Source: Cellvibrionaceae bacterium
GTDB taxonomy: Bacteria; Pseudomonadota; Gammaproteobacteria; Pseudomonadales; Cellvibrionaceae
DNA length: 64,000 nucleotides
Direction: 5' to 3'
NCBI GenBank assembly: GCA_025800365.1
Contig: JAOXRT010000167.1
Location: forward strand, 58,683 to 122,682
The position numbers and the translations under genes were made by a program. This document shows positions 10,129 through 18,664 of this stretch, one piece after another. Under the pieces are notes generated by a model, which saw only the letters and a list, made by a program, of their open reading frames with translations, was not told where the DNA came from and did not search any database. Positions within the stretch are counted from its first letter, which is position 1, and every line of letters begins with the position of its first letter.

Positions 10129-10776
10129 CTACTGTTTGGTGACCGTGATACTTAGATCTGTATTTGTTACATCTATTTCACTTAACAGCAAGGTGAAGTA
10201 GCGGCCATGAGGATTAAGATGTATGGCTGGTAAGTCTAACCAGTGTTGTTTGACCGTCTCCTTACGCGGTTTTTCATTGCTCTCAGCCTTAGCTTCAAAC
10301 AAACGATGCTCTCTACTTTGACTAAAGATTATAGCGCCATCTTGATTTTTTATTTGTACAGAATAGCTAAGGGCTTTTTTTGCTTCCCTATTTTTGTCCA
10401 CGGGCTTTATGTCGAGCAGAAGTGCTGAGTTGTGCTTAGCTAAAATATTGGGGGAATTGCTGGATAAAATAAGCTGTTGGCTACTTAAGGGAATATTTAG
10501 TTTGATGATTTTGTTTTGGCTTAATACCTGGTGATTGATTTGCTTTGTGTATATGAGCTTGTTGCCCAAATCATTCCGCAATTCTGCCCAACAATACCAA
10601 GATAAGAGAAACAGTATGACCGCTATAACCAAGGGGCTCAGCTTTTGACTGAAATCGTATTGTACCGCTGCGCTTTGGACTCGCTGAATGGATAAGTAAG
10701 CACCATAAAAACCGCCGATTCCTAATAGGCTTCCAAATACGGTTAAAAGAAGGGCAGCTGTGTTCATGTCGCGCAT
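10129..10776 (-). CDS. Hypothetical membrane protein (215 aa)
   Basis: I do not recognise this family. Two hydrophobic segments are visible near the N-terminus (about residues 6-27 and 46-64), followed by about 150 polar residues with beta-strand character that probably face the periplasm. The first ATG (10776) and one three codons later are equally possible. It lies immediately upstream of the giant sensor kinase on the same strand, with a 123-base gap, so cotranscription and a functional link are possible but unproven. Confidence 0.6.
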   Translation of the reverse strand: MRDMNTAALLLTVFGSLLGIGGFYGAYLSIQRVQSAAVQYDFSQKLSPLVIAVILFLLSWYCWAELRNDLGNKLIYTKQINHQVLSQNKIIKLNIPLSSQQLILSSNSPNILAKHNSALLLDIKPVDKNREAKKALSYSVQIKNQDGAIIFSQSREHRLFEAKAESNEKPRKETVKQHWLDLPAIHLNPHGRYFTLLLSEIDVTNTDLSITVTKQ

Positions 10777-11104
10777 CCGATGGCTGGATATAGCCGGTAT
10801 ATTCTAAGCAAAATGTCATTTTGACCTTGCAAACAAGGGCCTTAAACAATTTACTTAAGAGCTTGAATATAGAGTCCTTGGCGTTTTTTATCTTGTCGCT
10901 GTTAGCGTATAAATTCTATTGTCGGCAGAAGATGGCGAAAGTTATAGTGCTAGAAATGGTTAGGCTGGTAGATGCAGTAATCGCTAAAAAGGGTAGGAGT
11001 AAAGACTTTTTGGGCTGTGTAACGGCCTGAATTGTTTTAAAGCTATTCCGGCAAGTCCGACTATTGCCAAACTTGCCGCTCGATTGTCGCGCTATGTGTT
11101 AGTG
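10777..11104. other. Intergenic region without a supported gene
   Basis: About 330 bases lie between exonuclease III and the hypothetical membrane protein. A 69-codon frame on the plus strand has no convincing Shine-Dalgarno and no recognisable sequence, so it is not called. AT-rich stretches near 10880-10920 may hold promoters. I see no repeat or hairpin of note. Confidence 0.5.
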
Positions 11105-11917
11105 CTACAGCTCGTAGTGAGCCCAGATAGGGCAGTGGTCGGAAGGCTTTTCCATTCCACGCACATCATAGTCGATGTCAGCATCTTTTAGGCCTGTAGC
11201 CAGACTTTTGGTATGCATAATTAAATCGATTCGAAGACCCCGTTTAGGTTCACGCTCAAAGCCACGGCTACGGTAATCAAACCAGCTGAACTTGTCGTCT
11301 TTTTCTGGATGAATCTCACGATAACTGTCGCTTAGGCCCCAATCGGATAGGGTCTTTAGCCACTCCCTCTCTTCGGGTAAAAAGCTGCATTTACCATCTT
11401 TTAACCAGCGCTTACGGTTGCTATCGCCAATGCCGATATCGATATCTTCAGGTGAAATATTCATATCACCCATAACAATTAAGTCATCTTCGGGCTTGCA
11501 GTGTTCGTCTAAGAAGCCCATTAGATCCGAATAAAAGTTACGCTTATTGACAAACTTGACAGGATGCTCGCGGTTTTCGCCCTGAGGGAAGTAGCCATTT
11601 AAAACGGTGATCTCCCGGCCATCGACATCGAAACGACCGCCGATAAAACGGCGTTGACTGTCCTCGGTATCACCGCTGAAGCCTTTAAACTCTTCTTTAA
11701 AAGGGTGTTTGCTTAATAAGGCCACACCATAGTGCGTTTTCTGACCATGAAAAATAACATGGTAGCCTAAGGCCTCTATATCAGCGATTGGGAAGTCTTC
11801 ATCGGTTACTTTCGTTTCTTGAATGCCGATAAAGTCAGGTTGATGGGTGTCTGTTAAAGCCTGCAACTGGTGCAGGCGCATGCGAATACTGTTGGTATTG
11901 AATGAGATTGCGCGCAT
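11105..11917 (-). CDS. xthA: Exodeoxyribonuclease III
   Basis: This 270-residue apurinic/apyrimidinic endonuclease and 3'-5' exonuclease acts in base-excision repair. It has the endonuclease/exonuclease/phosphatase fold: IGIQETKV near residue 35 (metal-binding Glu), VMGDMNISPEDIDIG (catalytic Asp and Asn) near 145-160, the RIDLIM segment, and C-terminal PSDHCPI with the catalytic His. Length and motifs match the family. It is separated from the upstream protease gene by a strong terminator. Confidence 0.94.
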   Translation of the reverse strand: MRAISFNTNSIRMRLHQLQALTDTHQPDFIGIQETKVTDEDFPIADIEALGYHVIFHGQKTHYGVALLSKHPFKEEFKGFSGDTEDSQRRFIGGRFDVDGREITVLNGYFPQGENREHPVKFVNKRNFYSDLMGFLDEHCKPEDDLIVMGDMNISPEDIDIGIGDSNRKRWLKDGKCSFLPEEREWLKTLSDWGLSDSYREIHPEKDDKFSWFDYRSRGFEREPKRGLRIDLIMHTKSLATGLKDADIDYDVRGMEKPSDHCPIWAHYEL

Positions 11918-11937
11918 ATTTTTTGAAAACCAGGTCT

Positions 11938-11974
11938 AAAAATAAAACGAGAAAGCAATCGCTTGCTTTCTCGT
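11938..11974 (-). terminator. Rho-independent terminator of the tail-specific protease gene
   Basis: There is a perfect 12-bp inverted repeat, ACGAGAAAGCAA at 11947-11958 and its complement at 11963-11974, with a four-base loop. On the minus strand it is followed by TTTTATTTTT. It lies 20 bases past the stop of prc and just upstream of xthA, insulating the two. Confidence 0.9.
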
Positions 11975-11993
11975 CGGGGATTACTGTTTAGTA

Positions 11994-14153
11994 TTATCGT
12001 TTCGTAAGCTTGTCAGACTGCGAGCGCTTGGCAAATTGGCTCTGATCAGACTGTATACGAATAAAGTCCGCCATTATATATCCGCTCTCCATCAAAAGGG
12101 GATCTTTATCTGGGTCGATACGGTTTTCTGGCTCTTGGCTTTGAGCGGTTTCTTCGGCTTCTTCACCCTCAGTTTCTTCTTTGCCGTCGTTTTTATACTC
12201 ATCGATGGTCGCAAACGGCTCCATGCCTTTTCCGGTTCGACGGGTGTTTTCCAGCTCAAAGGCCGTCTCTTCGCGTTCTTTCTTCTCAGCTCGACGTGTT
12301 TCTTCGTTTAAGGAAACGTATTTTTTCTCTCTCTGTTGCTCAATAATTTCAAGCTGAGAGAGTAGGTGGTTAAAATCTGGGTCCTTGTCAATACGCTTAT
12401 CATGTAGCTCTTGTAGGCTAGGCTTGATGGCACCAATATCGCTATAAGAGCCGTGGCGAACACGATGTATAGTGTCCCATGCTAATGCATTGTCGTAAGC
12501 GCTTTCACCCACTTCTTCCAAATCAAACATTGAAGGTAGGGCGATATCTGGGATAACGCCACGATGCTGAGTGCTGTCACCGGAAACTCGGTAAAATTTC
12601 GACTCAGTAATCTTTAAGCGGCCTTTGTGTACGCGACTTAAAGATTGTACAGAACCCTTACCAAAGGTCTGGGTACCGACAACTAGACCGCGGCCATAGT
12701 CCTGAATTGCGCCAGCAAAAATCTCGGACGCTGAAGCACTAAGGCGGTTGGTTAGCACCAATAATGGTCCTTGATAGACTGGCGTATTATGCGATCTATG
12801 GGCGCGGCTAATCGTCTGGTTGGCTTGGCGAATTTGTACAACAGTACCTCGGTGAATAAATAAATCTGTCAATCGCGTCGCTTCTTGAAGAGATCCACCG
12901 CCATTATTACGTAGGTCCAAGATAATGCCGTCGACTTTTGCCGCTTTAAGCTCTTGCACTAAACGGCGCACATCTTTAGTTGTACTTTTATAATTCGGGT
13001 CGCCACGTTGAGCGGCGTTAAAATCCAAATAGAACGCAGGCAGATCAATCACGCCTAGCTTGTAAAGCTTGTCGCCATCGCTCACTTCAAAGATATGTTT
13101 TTGCGCGGCTTGTTCTTCAAGCTTCACCTTATTGCGACGTATCTCTACAATCTTATAGCCACTGTCTTCACCAGCAGGCAGAACCTGTAAGCGTACAACA
13201 CTGCCTTTTTTGCCTCGTATCAGCTGGACCACTTCATCAAGGCGCCAGCCAATTACATCGACCATTTCACCGTCACGACCTTGGGCAACAGCGGTAATGC
13301 GATCTGAAGGTTTTAAGTCACCTTGTTTATCAGCAGGGCCAGCACTCACGATACGGACGACCTTGGTATACTCGTCTTCGGTCTGTAGTACCGCACCAAT
13401 ACCCTCTAAGGATAGAGACATATTGATGTTGAAATTTTCCATCGTTCTTGGTGACAGATAGTTAGTGTGAGGATCATACAAGGCACCTAGTGCATTCATA
13501 TATGCCTCAAAGGCATCGTGGGTATCTTGTTGCTCCACGCGTTTTAGCAGGTTGCTGTAACGGCGTTTCAGAGTCTTTTTGGCTTCTGCTAAGTCTTTGT
13601 CGGCGAGCTTAAGGTTTAATAGATCGCTTTTAAGACGTTTGCGCCAGAACTCATCAAGGTCTTTGCTTGATTGTGCCCAGCGGCGTAAATCAGGGTCTAA
13701 ATTTAGAACCTCGTCCTTACTAAAATCGACTTTATATTGTTCGTCGCCCAGTTGATCTAGGACCCACTGGGTTCTTTCACTGAGTCGCTCTCTGAACAGA
13801 TTGAAAATATCGTAACCCGCATCGAGGGAGCCCGCTCTTAACTGATCGTCGAATTGCTTTTTATACTCTGAAAATAAGGCAACATCCTGTGCAAGGAAAT
13901 AGGCCTTATAAGGATCTAGCCGGTCTAAATACTCTTCAAACAAGCGTTGTGAAAGATTGTCATCGATATTTTGACGACGATAGTGCTGACTGCTGAGGGT
14001 TTCCAGGATGTCCTGGGCCGTTTTAGATTGGTCTTTGTCGTAGCTGAGCTTCTGCAGCGCAGCAGCCTGGCCCGGCAATAGGGCGAGTGCACCACTTATC
14101 AAAAAGGTCGACAGCGGAAGGCAAAGAGACAAGGCAGTTTTTCTCATAATCAT
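11994..14153 (-). CDS. prc: Carboxy-terminal processing (tail-specific) protease
   Basis: This 719-residue periplasmic S41 serine protease degrades proteins with nonpolar C-termini and processes penicillin-binding proteins. A signal peptide covers residues 1 to about 32 and ends AAALQ. A PDZ domain follows near 245-330 (NMSLSLEGIGAVLQTEDEY). The S41 core has LDLRNNGGGS, the nucleophile region RLSASASEIFAGAIQDYG, and the general-base Lys in TFGKGSVQ. The C-terminal DUF3340-like region is rich in Glu, Lys and Arg. Length and order match E. coli Prc. The ATG at 14153 and one two codons later are both possible. Confidence 0.95.
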   Translation of the reverse strand: MIMRKTALSLCLPLSTFLISGALALLPGQAAALQKLSYDKDQSKTAQDILETLSSQHYRRQNIDDNLSQRLFEEYLDRLDPYKAYFLAQDVALFSEYKKQFDDQLRAGSLDAGYDIFNLFRERLSERTQWVLDQLGDEQYKVDFSKDEVLNLDPDLRRWAQSSKDLDEFWRKRLKSDLLNLKLADKDLAEAKKTLKRRYSNLLKRVEQQDTHDAFEAYMNALGALYDPHTNYLSPRTMENFNINMSLSLEGIGAVLQTEDEYTKVVRIVSAGPADKQGDLKPSDRITAVAQGRDGEMVDVIGWRLDEVVQLIRGKKGSVVRLQVLPAGEDSGYKIVEIRRNKVKLEEQAAQKHIFEVSDGDKLYKLGVIDLPAFYLDFNAAQRGDPNYKSTTKDVRRLVQELKAAKVDGIILDLRNNGGGSLQEATRLTDLFIHRGTVVQIRQANQTISRAHRSHNTPVYQGPLLVLTNRLSASASEIFAGAIQDYGRGLVVGTQTFGKGSVQSLSRVHKGRLKITESKFYRVSGDSTQHRGVIPDIALPSMFDLEEVGESAYDNALAWDTIHRVRHGSYSDIGAIKPSLQELHDKRIDKDPDFNHLLSQLEIIEQQREKKYVSLNEETRRAEKKEREETAFELENTRRTGKGMEPFATIDEYKNDGKEETEGEEAEETAQSQEPENRIDPDKDPLLMESGYIMADFIRIQSDQSQFAKRSQSDKLTKR

Positions 14154-14565
14154 ATATCGCTATTTAGCCCACAGGGGACGTTATTGTTACATCCATTGAT
14201 CTGAACGGGCGCTGAGCGCTGTGCCAGCGAGTATCAGACTTGCTTTAGTATGCATTTATAGACCCAATACTAGCTCGTTTGATCCCGAGCCTCCACGATC
14301 GGAGCGGTTTTCGCGTTAAATGCCTCTAAATTGTTTAAAAATACAGCAAGAACTAGGCCCAAATAAGCTGTTTCAGAGCGTTAAAGCACTTGAGGGCATG
14401 CTTTTCTAGGATCTCTTTGACTGGAACAAGCCCCAAATGAGCGCTTTATCCTCCAATATTGGCGGTCTACGCCCTAAATCCAATAGTCGGGATAACGTAA
14501 ACTGCTCTCCCTACAGATAATTGCTGAATACCTGAGACACAGATAACCCGAGACAAGGAACCGCT
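14154..14565. other. Intergenic region between divergent prc and VOC gene
   Basis: About 410 bases separate two divergent genes and must carry both promoters. I see no open frame with a ribosome binding site, no strong hairpin and no clear operator. Confidence 0.5.
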
Positions 14566-15423
14566 ATGGCTACTTTTAGTGCTATTGACCGAATTATGAT
14601 CGCTGTAAATGATCTTGAAAATGGCGTTAGCAGCTATCGGGCCTTACTGGGTCGATATGAGTCTGAGCTTGGCCAAGACAAAAAGCTTGGCATCCGATTT
14701 GCCCGTTTTAGACTGTTAAATTCTACCCTTGAGCTTATCGCTAAGTTACCTGAGGAAGGCTCCGCTAATCCTCTTTCAAGACTACTCTCCAAACGCCTTG
14801 AGAGCTATGGCGAAGGCATTATGGCAATAGCACTACGAAGTGAAAAAATGGCAGCTAGCTGTAATTTGTTAGATAAGCAGGGAGGTTCCTATACTCAGAT
14901 CAACGCTGATAACTATCTGGCTGGCGAACAAATGTTAATCAGCGAATCAGCTGGCTTTATGGATTTAGGTATATTTATTGTTGAAAGCCCAGACAAGCTG
15001 CGCTTACCTTTAGCAAAGGCTAGAGCGGGTATTAATCCAGCAAGCCTGATAGACGATGTTGATCATATAGTTCTCAATAGTAGTGATGGCGATGGGCTGA
15101 AAAGTTATCTAGCCGAAGGGCTTGGCTTATCGATGCGTCTTGATCAAAGCCGTCCTGAATGGGGAGCTCGACAATTATTTTTCAGGGTTGGCGCCAACAT
15201 TCTTGAGGCGATGGAGTTTCTCGATGAGAAGCAAAAAGCAGAGCATGACCACTTTTGGGGTATCGCTTTTTCTGTGCCAGATCTTGATAGCTGCCTCGAA
15301 CGCCTGGCAGAAGATTCTGTCAATGTGAGCAACTCGAGAAAAGGGCGGAAAGCGGGAACAAAGGTAGCTACTGTCAAAAGTAGCCATTGTGGTATTGCGA
15401 CATTGCTAATTAGCTTGGATTAG
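14566..15423 (+). CDS. Glyoxalase-like / VOC superfamily protein (two VOC modules)
   Basis: This 285-residue cytoplasmic protein resembles glyoxalase-like domain proteins (PF13468 type). The first module starts IDRIMIAVNDLENGVSSYRALLG. A second begins near residue 165 with VDHIVLNSSDGDGLKSYLAEGLGL and ends FRVGANILEAMEFL, where the conserved metal-ligand Glu would lie. No substrate can be assigned. AAGGAA lies upstream of the ATG, and the gene stands alone, convergent with the DMT transporter. Confidence 0.78.
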   Translation: MATFSAIDRIMIAVNDLENGVSSYRALLGRYESELGQDKKLGIRFARFRLLNSTLELIAKLPEEGSANPLSRLLSKRLESYGEGIMAIALRSEKMAASCNLLDKQGGSYTQINADNYLAGEQMLISESAGFMDLGIFIVESPDKLRLPLAKARAGINPASLIDDVDHIVLNSSDGDGLKSYLAEGLGLSMRLDQSRPEWGARQLFFRVGANILEAMEFLDEKQKAEHDHFWGIAFSVPDLDSCLERLAEDSVNVSNSRKGRKAGTKVATVKSSHCGIATLLISLD

Positions 15424-15467
15424 CGTAACCCGAGACTTTAATAAGTGCAGTTACTAAGTATTTGGAA

Positions 15468-16322
15468 TTATGATTGTTGGCGACGCCACTGCAATAGGGC
15501 CAAGCTCATATTCGCCAGAATAATCATTGCGGCGCCGAGCATCATTTGAAGTCCAATCTCTTCTTGCAAAAAATAATAGCTGGATAGCATGGCCAGCGGC
15601 ACATACAAATAATAAATCATGGCGGTAAATAGGGCGGGCAGTTCGGTGCTGGCTTTTACCCAAAGGCCATGAGCTAACAATGTGCAAACTATCGCTAGTG
15701 CCAATAGCTGTTGCCAATCGAGCGTTGTTTTGGGCATCTCAAATTCACTGAAGAACACAAGAAAGACCAGCAATGCAAAGGCGAATTGCCCCCAGGTGCG
15801 CGTTAGAGTAGGCAGCTCGCCAACACGCTGATGAAGTAGTGGCATAGCGGCGTATAACACGGCGCTGATTAAGCCACTTATAAGGCCGATTGATGAGGCC
15901 TCTTGCCAATTGACCTTAGGAGAAACCAATACACAGCCACCGATGCACACGGCAATCGCTAAGCATTCCGATAATGAAACACGGTATCCCTTAAATAGGG
16001 CATTGAGAAGTATGAGATGAGCGCCATAAGTGGATACAGCGATAGCGGCTAGCGCAGCTCCAGCAGTTTTAATACTATAAAAATAACTTAGCCAATGTAG
16101 TCCAAAGCAAAAGCCGATATAAAACAATCCCAGTAATTGCTGGCGACTTAAATCACTCAATAGCTTTTTGTAAAAAACCAGAGGGCTAATAATAATGAGC
16201 GCAATAGCTAATCTGAAAATGCCAATGCTCACCTCGTTAGCGCTGGTCGACTTTATCAACACCGGCACTAAGGACATGCTGAGCACAGCAAGGACAGCAA
16301 TTAAAATGAGTCGAATAGGCAT
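15468..16322 (-). CDS. EamA/DMT-family transporter
   Basis: This 284-residue inner-membrane protein has about ten hydrophobic segments arranged as two EamA repeats (first near 5-130, second near 145-275). This is the layout of drug/metabolite exporters of the RhaT/YdcZ superfamily. ASLALVPV... style N-terminal helices and the short polar C-terminus QWRRQQS are typical. It could export amino acids or other small metabolites. The substrate is unknown. Confidence 0.86.
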   Translation of the reverse strand: MPIRLILIAVLAVLSMSLVPVLIKSTSANEVSIGIFRLAIALIIISPLVFYKKLLSDLSRQQLLGLFYIGFCFGLHWLSYFYSIKTAGAALAAIAVSTYGAHLILLNALFKGYRVSLSECLAIAVCIGGCVLVSPKVNWQEASSIGLISGLISAVLYAAMPLLHQRVGELPTLTRTWGQFAFALLVFLVFFSEFEMPKTTLDWQQLLALAIVCTLLAHGLWVKASTELPALFTAMIYYLYVPLAMLSSYYFLQEEIGLQMMLGAAMIILANMSLALLQWRRQQS

Positions 16323-16405
16323 AATAGAATCCGTTTTTGCGGCTGCGGATAATAGTATATGCGCTAAGTAAACTAAAGCGGGAATTACAGATTAACAGGC
16401 GCCGT

Positions 16406-17092
16406 TTAATAGGCGCCTTTGGCTTGAATAACAGCCGGAATGGTCAATAGCAGTATTTTAATGTCGGCTAATGCTGATTGTGACTGGATATATTGGCGAT
16501 CCATTTCTAACTGCTGCTCAAATGGGATATCTGCGCGACCAGAAATCTGCCAAATGCCGGTAATACCGGGGAGCACTTTTAAGCGATCCATTTGTGCAAG
16601 GCTATATTGGGCGACCTCCTGGGCTAGCGCAGGGCGAGGGCCCACTAGGGCCATATCGCCTTTTAGCACATTCCACAATTGTGGCAGCTCATCAATCGAA
16701 GAGCGCCGCAGAAAGCCACCGATCCGGGTAATGCGTGGGTCATTTTTAAACTTCAGGCAAATACCATCACGACTGCTGTCTTTCGGATCGGGCTCTATAT
16801 AGTTTGGGTCGTCATCGCAATACATGGTTCGGAACTTGTAAAATGCAAAACACTGTCCATGCCGGCCCACCCGGAGTTGGCGGTAAATAGCGCTACCTTT
16901 AGATTCCATTCGTATTGCAATTACAAGCAATAGCCATAGTGGCGATAAGATTATAATCCCCAATAAGGCCGCTATACGCTGCAGCACGATTGGTAAACCT
17001 CGATCTGGCTTTTGGTAATAAAGCCAATTAGCGTGCACGTATAAATGGCCACTGTGTTTGATGGCGTCAAAATTTATTCTTGTATTATTCAT
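16406..17092 (-). CDS. Undecaprenyl-phosphate sugar phosphotransferase (bacterial sugar transferase)
   Basis: This 228-residue initiating enzyme should load the first sugar-1-phosphate of the repeat unit onto undecaprenyl phosphate. One hydrophobic hairpin lies near 42-65. The catalytic PF02397 domain follows, with FYKFRTM, RRSSIDELPQLWNVLKGDMALVGPRPA and LPGITGIWQISGR. The short form without extra N-terminal transmembrane helices is WcaJ-core/PglC-like. ATG 17092 is preferred to the GTG at 17101 because AGGAG sits eight bases upstream of it. It starts 12 bases past the stop of the WecG-like gene, so the two form an operon. Confidence 0.92.
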   Translation of the reverse strand: MNNTRINFDAIKHSGHLYVHANWLYYQKPDRGLPIVLQRIAALLGIIILSPLWLLLVIAIRMESKGSAIYRQLRVGRHGQCFAFYKFRTMYCDDDPNYIEPDPKDSSRDGICLKFKNDPRITRIGGFLRRSSIDELPQLWNVLKGDMALVGPRPALAQEVAQYSLAQMDRLKVLPGITGIWQISGRADIPFEQQLEMDRQYIQSQSALADIKILLLTIPAVIQAKGAY

Positions 17093-17104
17093 CACAAACA
17101 CTCC

Positions 17105-18364
17105 TTACAGCTGACGCTTTAGACGAAGCAGGCGAAATAGGTAGAGAGGGTTACCGATCACATAGCGATAGAATTTTTTACTTGGCTCCTGGAACAGCCT
17201 CCATAACCATTCAAAACCAAGCTCTCGCAAAAACAGTGGTGCGCGGGGAATATTTCCAGAGTAATAGTCAAACAAACCACCAACGGCTAGGGCCTTGTCG
17301 ACTTTGAGTTTATGGCGGTTACGCTTTAGCCACTGCTCCTGCAAAGGCGAGCCCAAACCTAGCAATAAAATATCCGCTTTACTGTTATTAATGCTGTCAA
17401 TGGTTTGTTGTTCCAACTTGTCGTTATTCCCAGTATTAGCAAAGCCATGTTGTACGCCTACGATTCTTAAACCAGGGTATTTCTTGCGGAGTTTTTCTGC
17501 GGCTTTAGCAGCCACACCAGGAGCCGCGCCATATAAAAATAAACGTTTAGAAGTCGAGCTGGCTTCACGGCATAAAATTGGTAGCATATCGGTACCGTTG
17601 ACATTACCTTTTAGTGCAATGCCTAATTTACGCGCTCCCATTCGAACACCTGAGCCATCTGCAAAAACTTTATTGGCCGAGTTGATTGCATGGCGCAATT
17701 CAGCTTGCTCGTGGCTAAGATTGACAGAATTAACATTCACAAAGACGGCGGTCTCACAACCTTGTTCAGGTTTATCGAACAGCCAATCAATTGCTTCGCT
17801 CATGGAATGGTTGTCTATCTTTAAACCAAACAAATAGAAACTTGCCTCGCTTTTTAGTTTTTTGCCTTTATAAAGCAAGCTGCATAAGGCCGTTTTGGCG
17901 AGTGTTTTAAAATAGGTAAACCCCTGCAGGGATTGGAACTGTTGTTCCAAAGAGAGAGTTTCGCTAGGACCTAATAAGCCGATTGAACGATGATTGCTGG
18001 CCAAGCTGAATATTCCTGCCGGATGAGCCGCTTTACTATTCTCAGGGCTAATATCATTGGGGACCAGGCGGCTGTCAGTAGGCAAGCGATCGAGCCCGAT
18101 AATACTTAACTGGCCCTTCAATACATTCACATAAAGGCCAATATTGCTGTGCTCACTGTTTCTGAGTAACAGCTGGTGGACAGGTCGATGCAAGGCGTCT
18201 AGTGCGATTTCCTTTTTGAAGAGGCTTTCAGATTTGAAATATGAGCGTATTGCGGCGCCTATAATAAATGGGCTATAGAGACCTAAAGCGAGGCTTGCGG
18301 TAGCCACGTCGCAGGCACGCGTTAACTTCCCCTGGGGTACGATAGACAGTTTATCTTTAGTCAT
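17105..18364 (-). CDS. WecG/TagA/CpsF glycosyltransferase fused to an N-terminal degenerate sugar-transferase-like domain
   Basis: This 419-residue protein has its WecG/TagA/CpsF domain at about 173-415 (FGLKID start, NVNSVNL, FADGSGVRMG, GLGSPLQEQWL). That domain adds the second sugar (typically ManNAc-like) to a lipid-linked intermediate. The first about 130 residues mimic a bacterial sugar transferase: a hydrophobic segment at 17-40, VNVLKGQLSIIG at 79-90 in place of WNVLKGxMSxVGPRP, then HPAGIFSLAS in place of the PGITG-W motif. They lack the DE(L)PQ catalytic acid and the PRP end. ATG 18364 has AGGAGC five bases upstream and fits the predicted promoter, so it is preferred over the upstream start at 18421. 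Confidence 0.88.
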   Translation of the reverse strand: MTKDKLSIVPQGKLTRACDVATASLALGLYSPFIIGAAIRSYFKSESLFKKEIALDALHRPVHQLLLRNSEHSNIGLYVNVLKGQLSIIGLDRLPTDSRLVPNDISPENSKAAHPAGIFSLASNHRSIGLLGPSETLSLEQQFQSLQGFTYFKTLAKTALCSLLYKGKKLKSEASFYLFGLKIDNHSMSEAIDWLFDKPEQGCETAVFVNVNSVNLSHEQAELRHAINSANKVFADGSGVRMGARKLGIALKGNVNGTDMLPILCREASSTSKRLFLYGAAPGVAAKAAEKLRKKYPGLRIVGVQHGFANTGNNDKLEQQTIDSINNSKADILLLGLGSPLQEQWLKRNRHKLKVDKALAVGGLFDYYSGNIPRAPLFLRELGFEWLWRLFQEPSKKFYRYVIGNPLYLFRLLRLKRQL

Positions 18365-18397
18365 AGCAAGCTCCTGTTTGTTATGTAACAGGGCTAT

Positions 18398-18414
18398 TGC
18401 AATGGCTATTCCAA
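18398..18414 (-). promoter_or_regulatory. Putative sigma-54 (-24/-12) promoter of the WecG/sugar transferase operon
   Basis: Read on the minus strand the site is TTGGAATA-GCCA-TTGCA. The GG and GC dinucleotides are exactly 12 positions apart, as the sigma-54 consensus TGGCACG-N4-TTGCA requires. The -12 element is perfect, and the -24 element has TGGA for TGGC. The expected transcript start near 18386 leaves a short leader containing the Shine-Dalgarno of the ATG at 18364. Confidence 0.55.
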
Positions 18415-18507
18415 AACTCAAAAATATCTTAAGTCATTGAAACTAAAGAAGTTATCCATTCTTGGGTTTCAATGTATTTATTTCATTTTGCTAAAATTTT
18501 TACTGTG

Positions 18508-18524
18508 CAAGGCAGAATGCAAAT
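18508..18524 (-). promoter_or_regulatory. Candidate activator binding site (GCA-N3-TGCAAA type)
   Basis: The plus-strand sequence caaGGCA-GAA-TGCAAAt has the same half-site spacing as the copies at 20254, 25544 and 29535. It lies about 95-110 bp upstream of the -24 element of the WecG operon. This is the weakest of the four copies: the left half has GGCA for TGCA. Confidence 0.4.
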
Positions 18525-18664
18525 AGAGGTAATAGTGGGCAAGCGGAACACACGATGGCGATTACTCTTTATTAAAATAGCCCCCAAACAAAATGAGCTT
18601 TTATGCAAAACTGGCCTTTATAGGCTAAACTGCTATCGCCTTTTTCTGAATTAGTGGCCAGGGT

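Larger units (their letters stand above)
18365..18664. promoter_or_regulatory. Divergent regulatory region between the WecG operon and the sigma-54 activator gene
   Basis: This 300-base gap holds the -24/-12 promoter and upstream inverted repeat for the leftward wecG-sugar transferase operon, both listed separately. It must also contain the promoter of the rightward activator gene, for which I see no -24/-12 element. The inverted repeat lies between both genes and could serve autoregulation too. Confidence 0.5.

Noticed and set aside
10821..11030. 69-codon plus-strand frame in the gap upstream of exonuclease III
   Set aside because: It has no ribosome binding site and no recognisable composition; the region is more likely promoter DNA.
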